Below are positions 16,859 to 23,595 of a DNA stretch of 39,110 nt, one piece after another (the stretch's first letter is position 1; every line of letters starts with the position of its first letter). The translations under genes were made by a program, and so were the position numbers. Source of the stretch: Bacteroidota bacterium (lineage in GTDB: Bacteria > Bacteroidota > Bacteroidia > Bacteroidales > F082); contig JAEWWJ010000077.1 in assembly GCA_023396415.1 (NCBI GenBank), positions 1 through 39,110 on the forward strand. Reading direction: 5' to 3'. The notes below the pieces were generated by a model. That model did no database searches. It was not told the DNA's origin and was given only the letters and a program-made list of their open reading frames with translations.

Positions 16859-16881
16859 GCTTTTAAACCAAAAGCCGGTTT
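16859..16881 (+). promoter_or_regulatory. Two mutually exclusive hairpins in the carotenoid-operon leader
   Basis: Hairpin A pairs GCTTTT (16859-16864) with AAAAGC (16870-16875). Hairpin B pairs AAACC (16865-16869) with GGTTT (16877-16881). They share bases, so only one can form at a time. No U-tract follows, so this is not a simple terminator. Confidence 0.25.
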
Positions 16882-16914
16882 GATTGTTAAGAGAATAAAC
16901 CAAATGAAAGCAAA

Positions 16915-17301
16915 ATGAATAAAAATGTTTTTGGCGAGCCACTACTATTGTGTAGCAGCAGTCCTTTGACAGGATTTTACCGCGATGGACATTGCTCCTG
17001 CGGTGTTGACGACACAGGCCTACATGCTGTTTGCGCTTTAATGACCGATGAGTTTTTAACGTTTTCAAAATCCATGGGCAACGACCTCACCACCCCACTG
17101 CCTCACTATGGCTTCGGTGGCTTAAAGGCTGGCGATCGCTGGTGTTTGTGTGCTTTGCGTTGGGTTGAAGCCTGGCAGGCAGGCAAAGCACCGCAAGTAA
17201 TTTTGGAGGCTACGTCGGAAAAAATACTCGGCCTTGTTTCGTTGAAAGAATTGGTGAAATACGCTTGGAAAAAAAACTCTGACCCTACAAAGCATGAATA
17301 A
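16915..17301 (+). CDS. DUF2237 family protein
   Basis: A 128-residue cytosolic protein of the DUF2237 family (PF09996), whose biochemical function is unknown. Family hallmarks are LTGFYRDGHCSCG (conserved Cys pair), HAVCALMTDEFLTFSKSMGNDLTTP, YGFGGLKAGDRWCLCALRW (second Cys pair) and PQVILEATSEK. The four conserved Cys suggest metal binding or redox chemistry. Its stop codon overlaps the start of the carotenoid desaturase gene by 8 nt, so the two are translationally coupled. It is the first gene after the predicted promoter. Elsewhere the family is scattered, so a direct carotenoid role is inference. Confidence 0.9.
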   Translation: MNKNVFGEPLLLCSSSPLTGFYRDGHCSCGVDDTGLHAVCALMTDEFLTFSKSMGNDLTTPLPHYGFGGLKAGDRWCLCALRWVEAWQAGKAPQVILEATSEKILGLVSLKELVKYAWKKNSDPTKHE

Positions 17302-18778
17302 AACGCCCATCAAAAACAAAAAGAAAGCCTTGGTTATCGGCTCGGGCATTGCCGGAATGGCTACCGCCATCAGATTGCAACACAAAGGTTATGCGACAGA
17401 AGTGTTCGAAGCCAACGCATATCCGGGAGGTAAGTTGAGCCAAATCCAACAAGGAAATTACCGCTTTGATGCCGGCCCATCGCTTTTTACCATGCCCCAA
17501 TATGTGGATGAACTTTTCAGCCTTTGGGGCCGCGACCCAAAAACAGCCTTTCCCTATACTAAAAAAGCAGAAAGCTGTCGCTATTTTTGGAACGACAACA
17601 CCCGCCTTACCGCCTATGCCGACAACGAAAAGTTTGCCAACGAGGTGGAGCGAAAACTCAATGTTCCCGCAACGGTGGTAATAGAAAAGCTTCGTAAAAG
17701 CAAGGAGATGTACCAATTGGCCGGAAGAACCTTTTTAGAAAAACCGTTGAATAAAGCCAAAACATGGCTGAGTGCCGATGTCTTGAAGGCACTTTTTCAT
17801 CTCCCCGGCCTCGGCATTTTCAGCACCATGCACCGCAACAATAGAAAAATGCTTCAGCATCCCAAATTGGTGCAACTTTTCAATCGCTATGCAACTTACA
17901 ACGGCTCCGATCCCTATCGTGCACCAGCCATTTTGAACATTATTCCGCATTTTGAACATGGCATAGGCACCTTTCATCCGGTGAACGGGATGCACCAAAT
18001 CACTGAAAGCTTGGTGAAGCTGGCTCTTGAAGTTGGCGTTACATTTCATTTCAACGAACGGGTTACCAGCATTTTGTATGAGAACTCCAAAGCCACCGGT
18101 GTGGCCACCGAAAAAGGGAAATACTCAGCCGATATCGTTGTTTCCAATATGGACATTACGCCCACTTATCGGCGATTGTTGCCCCATTTAAAGGCTCCTG
18201 AATTTACTTTAGGACAAGAAAAATCAAGCTCGGCATTGATTTTTTACTGGGGAATAAGAAAAAGTTTCCCCGAGCTGGGATTGCACAATATCTTTTTCAG
18301 CAACGACTACGAGCAAGAATTTCGAGATATTTTTGCCGGAAAGGTTCCTGCCAACGATCCAACGGTGTATATCAACATCACCTCAAAGGATGTGCCCGGT
18401 GATGCCCCGGAAGGTTGTGAAAATTGGTTCGTGATGGTGAATGTGCCCCAAGACAAAGGCCAAGACTGGGAGCAACTGTCGGAACTATACAAAAAGGCCA
18501 TTCTCGAAAAATCAACTCCAATTTTAGGTGTTGATCCGGGCACATATATCGAAAATGAATCGGTTTTAACGCCTGCCCTCATCGAGCTACGCACCTCATC
18601 TGCCGGTGGTTCGCTCTACGGAACGAGTTCCAACAGCCGTTATGCAGCTTTTTTGCGACACACCAACGACAGCAGCAAAATTAAAGGCCTCTACTTTTGT
18701 GGAGGAAGTGTTCATCCCGGGGGCGGCCTCCCGCTTTGTTTATTATCCGCTAAAATTGTATCAGAATTATGTCCGTAA
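17294..18778 (+). CDS. crtD: CrtD/CrtI-type carotenoid desaturase (probable 1-hydroxycarotenoid 3,4-desaturase)
   Basis: A 494-residue FAD-dependent carotenoid desaturase. It has the N-terminal dinucleotide-binding motif (ALVIGSGIAGMATAIRLQ), the block YPGGKLSQI, the family segment RFDAGPSLFTMP, and the C-terminal FAD/carotenoid motif LYFCGGSVHPGGGLPLCLLSA. The presence of GPSLFTMP..VDELF and YFWNDNTRLTAYAD, together with the adjacent CruF-type hydratase, favours CrtD (desaturation at C3-C4 next to a 1-hydroxy group) over CrtI (phytoene desaturase), but the two are paralogues and this is not certain. No phytoene synthase gene is nearby. The ATG at 17294 overlaps the DUF2237 stop; the 3' end overlaps cruF by 10 nt. 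Confidence 0.75.
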   Translation: MNKTPIKNKKKALVIGSGIAGMATAIRLQHKGYATEVFEANAYPGGKLSQIQQGNYRFDAGPSLFTMPQYVDELFSLWGRDPKTAFPYTKKAESCRYFWNDNTRLTAYADNEKFANEVERKLNVPATVVIEKLRKSKEMYQLAGRTFLEKPLNKAKTWLSADVLKALFHLPGLGIFSTMHRNNRKMLQHPKLVQLFNRYATYNGSDPYRAPAILNIIPHFEHGIGTFHPVNGMHQITESLVKLALEVGVTFHFNERVTSILYENSKATGVATEKGKYSADIVVSNMDITPTYRRLLPHLKAPEFTLGQEKSSSALIFYWGIRKSFPELGLHNIFFSNDYEQEFRDIFAGKVPANDPTVYINITSKDVPGDAPEGCENWFVMVNVPQDKGQDWEQLSELYKKAILEKSTPILGVDPGTYIENESVLTPALIELRTSSAGGSLYGTSSNSRYAAFLRHTNDSSKIKGLYFCGGSVHPGGGLPLCLLSAKIVSELCP

Positions 18779-19434
18779 ACATTTCAAAATTAGCACATAA
18801 CAAGTTTTATTTGAGCTTGTTTCTGCTGACTGTAATTTACCTTGTTGGCATTGTGACCATCCTTCTCGGCCATGCCGAAAGCTTGATGCCGCTTACTCCG
18901 TATAACCTCGTTTTTGCCTCAGCATTAATTCTTTACAATGCACAAGGCATCAATAAAGCTTATCTTTTTTGGTTTGCCTTGATAGCGTTGGTAGGTTTCT
19001 TTTTGGAGTGGGCCGGCATAACGACCGGCCTCATTTTTGGCAGCTATGCGTATGGCAATGGACTGGGCATTAAAATGTTAGATGTTCCACTTATCATCGG
19101 AGTGAATTGGGCTGTTTTGGTTTTTTCGGCAGCTGCCATTTTAAATAAGCTAAAAATCAACCATTGGCTGAAAGCTGCCTTAGGTGCTACCATCATGGTA
19201 GCTTACGATTTTTTACTCGAACCTGTAGCCATGCGTTTCGACTTTTGGGATTGGCAAGGAGGAAACATTCCACTTCAAAATTATTTGGCTTGGTGGATCA
19301 CAGCCTTTTTAATGTCATTGGGCGTTTTAAAGTATGTCAGCAACCGTAAAAACAAGATCGCACCTTTTGTTCTGGCCATTCAAACACTGTTTTTCGCGGT
19401 TTTAATCTTGAAAGAAGGAATCTCACTTTTCTAA
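18769..19434 (+). CDS. cruF: CruF-type carotenoid 1,2-hydratase (PF04240 membrane protein)
   Basis: A 221-residue integral membrane protein with about six to seven helices. It matches the carotenoid biosynthesis (DUF422/CruF) family: GFFLEWAGITTGLIFGSYAYG, then VPLIIGVNWAVLVF, then AYDFLLEPVAMRFDFWDW. Family members add water across the terminal double bond of a psi end group, giving a 1-hydroxy (tertiary alcohol) carotenoid, the substrate of CrtD encoded just upstream. ATG 18769 lies inside the crtD stop region (10-nt overlap), indicating tight coupling. The pair CrtD plus CruF would make the myxol- or saproxanthin-like acyclic end. Confidence 0.82.
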   Translation: MSVNISKLAHNKFYLSLFLLTVIYLVGIVTILLGHAESLMPLTPYNLVFASALILYNAQGINKAYLFWFALIALVGFFLEWAGITTGLIFGSYAYGNGLGIKMLDVPLIIGVNWAVLVFSAAAILNKLKINHWLKAALGATIMVAYDFLLEPVAMRFDFWDWQGGNIPLQNYLAWWITAFLMSLGVLKYVSNRKNKIAPFVLAIQTLFFAVLILKEGISLF

Positions 19435-19471
19435 AACGCTTCCATCCGCTATCATTTAATTTACCCAAACC

Positions 19472-20152
19472 ATGAATCCTGTTTATCTTTACGTTGATCT
19501 TCTCACCCTGTCGGCCCCTCTTTTGCTCAGTTTCGATAAAAAAGTGGCTTTTTACAAGAGCTGGAAATACCTTTTTCCTGCCATTTTCGTGATGGGTGCT
19601 TTTTTTATTTTGAAGGATGTTGTTTTTGCTGCCTACGAAATATGGGGTTTTAACGACCGCTATTTGGTTGGTTTCAGAATGTTGGGGCTGCCGATTGAAG
19701 AATGGGCCTTTTTTGTAGTGGTTCCTTACGCCATTGTTTTTATTTACGCTTGTTTGGTAGCCTACTTGCCGGTTGATCCGCTGAAAAACATCCATCGTCC
19801 TTTGTTGATAGGCTTAAGCGTTTTATTGTTGGTGGTGGCCGCAATTTATTACGATCGTCTGTACACCTCAATTATTTTTGTGCTCACGGCCTTGCTGCTG
19901 CTCTACAACATCTGGCGTCGTCAGCCCTGGCTAAGTATGTTTACACTGGCTTACCTTGTTTCGATGATTCCATTTTTTCTGGTGAATGGCATATTAACCG
20001 GTAGTTTTCTTGCAGAACCGATTGTGTGGTATGACGATACTCAAAACCTCGGTATTCGCTTGTTTACCATCCCTATTGAGGATTCTATTTACAGCTTGAT
20101 GATGTTTTTGATGACCATTCAGATCATGGAGTGGCTCAAGAAAAAATATTAA
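19472..20152 (+). CDS. crtYcd: Fused CrtYcd-type lycopene cyclase
   Basis: A 226-residue membrane protein with about seven helices that contains two copies of the small lycopene-cyclase domain. Each copy carries the PxE(E/D) signature: PIEE at 74-77 (LGLPIEEWAFF) and PIED at 202-205 (FTIPIEDSIYS). In Actinobacteria the two halves are separate subunits (CrtYc and CrtYd); here they are joined in one chain, as in archaea and some other Bacteroidota. It should form a beta-ionone ring on one or both ends of lycopene. It lies 37 nt after cruF on the same strand and ends just before a shared terminator. Confidence 0.87.
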   Translation: MNPVYLYVDLLTLSAPLLLSFDKKVAFYKSWKYLFPAIFVMGAFFILKDVVFAAYEIWGFNDRYLVGFRMLGLPIEEWAFFVVVPYAIVFIYACLVAYLPVDPLKNIHRPLLIGLSVLLLVVAAIYYDRLYTSIIFVLTALLLLYNIWRRQPWLSMFTLAYLVSMIPFFLVNGILTGSFLAEPIVWYDDTQNLGIRLFTIPIEDSIYSLMMFLMTIQIMEWLKKKY

Positions 20153-20180
20153 TTCCTCCGGGTTGACACGACCGTGAAAC

Positions 20181-20214
20181 AAAAAAGGCTACCGAAATCG
20201 GCAGCCTTTTTTTT
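20181..20214. terminator. Bidirectional terminator between carotenoid operon and nrdJ
   Basis: The stem GGCT-A-CCGA / TCGG-C-AGCC, with one internal A-C mismatch, is flanked by A6 and T8 runs. It sits 28 bp after the cyclase stop and 19 bp before the converging nrdJ stop. Confidence 0.85.
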
Positions 20215-20232
20215 GTTGTAATAAATTTATTA

Positions 20233-22944
20233 TCAGCTACACTTTGAATATCCGCACGATTTGCACGTCAGACAGCCGTCTTGATAAATCAAACTTTTGT
20301 TGTCGCCACATTCGGGGCATAGCTTACCATCTGCTTGTGTTCCGTTGGGAATGTAGCGTTTAAGGGCGCGAACCACCCCATTTTTCCAAGTGTTGATGGT
20401 ATCTTCGTCGAGGGTGAGGTTTTGCACCAACTCAATGGCATAAGGCAAAGGCATCCCATGACGTAAAATTCCTGAGATGAGTTTAGCATAGTTCCAATAT
20501 TCTTTGTTAAAGGAGCGCGAGAGCCCTTCGATGGTAACTTTGTAGCCTTGTTTGTCTTCAAACTGAAAGTCGTATCGGGCTTTTTCGCCTTTGTTTTTTT
20601 CGCGCATCACCCAACCGTTTTCCACCCAAGGAGGCAGGAAAAAATCGTCGGCTTTTCCGGTGAAAATTTCATAAGGTTTACCGTTGATGCGTCCCACAAC
20701 TGCAATCCATTTTTCGTAATTGTTTTGAAAACGAACCACATCAGCTTCAAGACGGTGTGGGCGTTGTGGTGCCGTTGTTTCTTTGAAATCGTCGTTACTG
20801 TCAAACGATTTTTTTTCATCGGCACTTACCAACACTCCTGAGCGGGAACCGTCGCGGTAAATGGTCATTCCTTTGCACCCGCTTTTCCAAGCTGTAGTAT
20901 AAATATCGCTTACAAGTTCTTGACTTACATTGGCAGGAACGTTCACGGTAACGCTGATGGAATGGTCCACCCACTTTTGAATGTCGCCCTGCATTTTCAC
21001 TTTGCTCACCCAATCAATATCGTTGGAAGTAGCTTTATAATAGGGCGATTCAGCAATGATTTGTTGCAAACGCTCTTCGTTGTATCTTTTCACCTCTTTC
21101 ACATCGTAGCCATTAACGGACAGCCATGTTTCAAATTTGGGATGAAAAACATTGTACTCTTCCCAAGCATCGCCCACCTCATCCACAAAACTCACAGTAA
21201 CATTTCTATCGTTGGGATTTACTTTCCGACGTCGTTTATAACTCACCATAAAAACAGGTTCGATACCCGAAGTGGTTTGTGTACAGATACTTACACTTCC
21301 TGTAGGTGCAATGGTAAGCATACTGATGTTGCGCCTGCCAACCCTTTTCATTTTGTCGTACAAGCGTGGTGCAGTTTCTTTAATGCGCCCAATAAATGGA
21401 TTGTCTTTCTCTCTTTCTGCATCAAACACCTCAAAGGCACCTCTTTCTTCGGCCATATCCACCGAGGAGCGATAGACTTCGAGGGCCAACAAACGGTGCA
21501 CTTCGGTTGAAAAACTGATGGCTTCCGGTGAACCGTAACGGATACCCAAAGCAGCCAACATATCGCCTTCGGCAGTGATTCCAATCCCTGTGCGTCGGCC
21601 TTGAAGGGCTTTTTTTCGAATATTTTGCCACAAACGTAGCTCAACGCCTTTCACTTCGATGGTTTCGGGGTCGGCATTAATTTTACCGATGATGGCATCT
21701 ACTTTTTCTATTTCCAGATCCACAATATCATCCATAATACGCTGGGCCATACGCGAATGTTTGGCAAACAGCTCTACATTGAAAGTGGCTTTGGAGGTAA
21801 AAGGGTTTTCTACATAACTGTAGAGGTTTATGGCTAGCAAGCGACAACTGTCATAAGCACAGAGCGGAATTTCGCCGCAAGGGTTGGTAGAAAGGGTTTT
21901 GAAACCCAGGTCGGCATAGCTGTCGGGGATGGATTCTCTGATGATTGTATCCCAAAACAAGATACCGGGTTCGGCTGATGTCCATGCGTTGTGGATAAGC
22001 TTGTCCCAAAGCATACGCGCATCAATTTCTTGTACAAACCAAGGCTTGTCACTATCAATAGGATATTGTTGAACAAAACTTTTGTTGTCCTGCACTGCCT
22101 GCATAAACTCATCGGTGATGCGCACCGAAACATTGGCTCCTGTAACCTTTCCGAGTTCCATTTTGGCATCAATAAACTTTTCGGCATCGGGATGTTTCAC
22201 GCTGATGCTGAGCATCAAGGCGCCACGACGACCATCTTGTGCCACCTCGCGGGTGGAGTTGGAATAGCGTTCCATAAAAGGCACTACCCCGGTGCTGGTG
22301 AGGGCACTGTTTTTTACCGGACTACCGGTTGGGCGGATGTGTGACAAATCATGCCCCACGCCACCACGACGTTTCATCAATTGAACCTGCTCCTGATCCA
22401 CTTTCATAATGCCACCATAAGAATCGGACGGGCCATCGTTTCCTATGACAAAACAGTTGGACAAAGAGGAAACCTGAAAATTGTTTCCAATGCCAGCCAT
22501 TGGGCTTCCTTGCGGAACGATATAGCGGAAATCGCGTAGTACCTCAAACAATTCTTCTTCAGAAAGTGGGTTGGGATATTTCTTTTCTATTCTGGCAATT
22601 TCCGATGCCAGCCTGCGGTGCATATCATCGGGAGTCAATTCAAAAAGATTACCATCGCTGTCCTTCAATGCATATTTGTTCATCCAAACATTGGCAGCTA
22701 AGGTATCGCCTTTAAAATAGGCTGATGCTGCCGCCATCACTTCATCATGGCCATAGGTTTGCCATGAAGTTGTGTTTGTTTCCATTGGTTTTTGTTGGTC
22801 ATTTTGTGTCTCTAAGGGCAATGTTCCGTCAGTAGTATCTCTCATCTCCATTTTCAATCTTACCTCTTTTATCTTTTCAAACAAGGAACTTTCCTTGTCC
22901 TCTTTTGCCGCAGTCTCCAAGTTAGCAAAAAGATTATTTTCCAT
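20233..22944 (-). CDS. nrdJ: Adenosylcobalamin-dependent ribonucleotide reductase (class II)
   Basis: Reduces ribonucleotides to deoxyribonucleotides with a B12 radical, so it works with or without oxygen. The 903-residue protein has an acidic N-terminal extension (about 1-60), then the reductase barrel with redox Cys163 (SLSNCF), the radical-site motif NPCGE (Asn354, thiyl Cys356, Glu358) and second redox Cys367 eleven residues later, as in the family. A late block (ISMLTIAPTGSVS) and a C-terminal zinc-ribbon (CPEC...CLTCKSC) end with a mobile Cys pair (CGYSKC) that re-reduces the active site. It has no operon partner. Upstream lies a long hairpin (23003-23046) but no recognisable cobalamin riboswitch or NrdR box. 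The electron donor is probably thioredoxin, whose reductase is at 8618. Confidence 0.95.
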   Translation of the reverse strand: MENNLFANLETAAKEDKESSLFEKIKEVRLKMEMRDTTDGTLPLETQNDQQKPMETNTTSWQTYGHDEVMAAASAYFKGDTLAANVWMNKYALKDSDGNLFELTPDDMHRRLASEIARIEKKYPNPLSEEELFEVLRDFRYIVPQGSPMAGIGNNFQVSSLSNCFVIGNDGPSDSYGGIMKVDQEQVQLMKRRGGVGHDLSHIRPTGSPVKNSALTSTGVVPFMERYSNSTREVAQDGRRGALMLSISVKHPDAEKFIDAKMELGKVTGANVSVRITDEFMQAVQDNKSFVQQYPIDSDKPWFVQEIDARMLWDKLIHNAWTSAEPGILFWDTIIRESIPDSYADLGFKTLSTNPCGEIPLCAYDSCRLLAINLYSYVENPFTSKATFNVELFAKHSRMAQRIMDDIVDLEIEKVDAIIGKINADPETIEVKGVELRLWQNIRKKALQGRRTGIGITAEGDMLAALGIRYGSPEAISFSTEVHRLLALEVYRSSVDMAEERGAFEVFDAEREKDNPFIGRIKETAPRLYDKMKRVGRRNISMLTIAPTGSVSICTQTTSGIEPVFMVSYKRRRKVNPNDRNVTVSFVDEVGDAWEEYNVFHPKFETWLSVNGYDVKEVKRYNEERLQQIIAESPYYKATSNDIDWVSKVKMQGDIQKWVDHSISVTVNVPANVSQELVSDIYTTAWKSGCKGMTIYRDGSRSGVLVSADEKKSFDSNDDFKETTAPQRPHRLEADVVRFQNNYEKWIAVVGRINGKPYEIFTGKADDFFLPPWVENGWVMREKNKGEKARYDFQFEDKQGYKVTIEGLSRSFNKEYWNYAKLISGILRHGMPLPYAIELVQNLTLDEDTINTWKNGVVRALKRYIPNGTQADGKLCPECGDNKSLIYQDGCLTCKSCGYSKCS

Positions 22945-23002
22945 GTTTATACTGGGTGTTTTTTGTTGTTTATAAAACTAAAGTAATGCAAATAAGGGTC
23001 TT

Positions 23003-23046
23003 AGTAGTTTGCAAGCGTCCCATAAAGGGGACTGCAAGATACTACT
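23003..23046 (-). promoter_or_regulatory. Long bulged hairpin upstream of nrdJ
   Basis: Three stacked stems are exact: AGTAGT/ACTACT (6 bp), TTGCA/TGCAA (5 bp) and GTCCC/GGGAC (5 bp), closing a 6-nt loop, with one 3-nt bulge on each side. That gives 16 base pairs within 44 nt, ending 58 bp before the nrdJ ATG. It lacks a U-tract, so it is not a terminator. It could be a leader-RNA switch, an mRNA-stabilising element or a DNA operator. Confidence 0.5.
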
Positions 23047-23163
23047 CTAAAGCCGTTTTTAACACTTCGATTTGAAACTTAAAATGGATTTTTTGAACAC
23101 CTCTATGTTGATAACTTTGCAATGCTCCGTCCAACAAGGGAATAGGAGGTATTTAGGCCTTAA

Positions 23164-23201
23164 GAAAAAAGATTGGCACGGCATTTTTTTTGAAGCCAAT
23201 T
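23164..23201 (-). terminator. Terminator after the TauE/SafE gene
   Basis: On the minus strand, the stem ATTGGC/GCCAAT (23195-23200 with 23172-23177) closes a 17-nt loop and is followed by CTTTTTT. It lies 15 bp after the gene's stop. Confidence 0.55.
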
Positions 23202-23215
23202 TTAGGGACCCAATA

Positions 23216-23584
23216 CTATTTAGGCCATAACATTTTGATTGCCACTGCAATTAAAGTAATTGCAAAAATTTTGCGCAAAAGTGCTTCGGGCATGTTGAGG
23301 GCCCAACGCGAACCAAAGAAACCTCCAACAAAAAAAGCAATGGCAATGACCGCTGCAAACTGAATGTTTAAAGCACCTGCTTTGTGGTAATTATAGGCAG
23401 CCATAAGGCCGATGGGGGGCAGCATAATTGCCAAACTTGTTCCTTGAGCCGTGTGTTGATCCAAATGCAGGAGGTACATCAGGGCCGGGATAATAATCAA
23501 TCCGCCACCCAGACCAATCATTCCGCTGAAAATACCAGCAAAAAGGCCAATCGCGATGAGTATAATGATGGTTGAAGTTGTCAT
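23216..23584 (-). CDS. Half-size TauE/SafE-family membrane protein
   Basis: A 122-residue protein with about four transmembrane helices. It matches one repeat of the TauE/SafE anion-exporter family (GLFAGIFSGMIGLGGGLIIIPAL at the N-terminus, then GTSLAIMLPPIGLMAA and GGFFGSRWALNMP). Full-length members have two such repeats (about 250 residues), so this one would need to dimerise. Half-size members are known in Bacteroidota, so it is not obviously a broken gene; the start and stop are clean. Substrates in the family include sulfite, sulfoacetate and other organic anions. It starts 11 nt after the stop of the large propeller-barrel gene and is probably co-transcribed with it. Confidence 0.85.
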   Translation of the reverse strand: MTTSTIIILIAIGLFAGIFSGMIGLGGGLIIIPALMYLLHLDQHTAQGTSLAIMLPPIGLMAAYNYHKAGALNIQFAAVIAIAFFVGGFFGSRWALNMPEALLRKIFAITLIAVAIKMLWPK

Positions 23585-23595
23585 GTGAGGAGGGT

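Noticed and set aside
23090..23120. Plus-strand promoter-like TTG-N16-TAACTTTG that could drive a small RNA
   Set aside because: The spacer is short and no conserved RNA or reading frame follows; too weak to call.
22945..23215. Cobalamin riboswitch upstream of nrdJ
   Set aside because: The conserved B12-box and core motifs are missing; only the bulged hairpin is present.
23216..23584. TauE/SafE gene as a truncated pseudogene
   Set aside because: One full repeat with clean start and stop; half-size members are known in the family.
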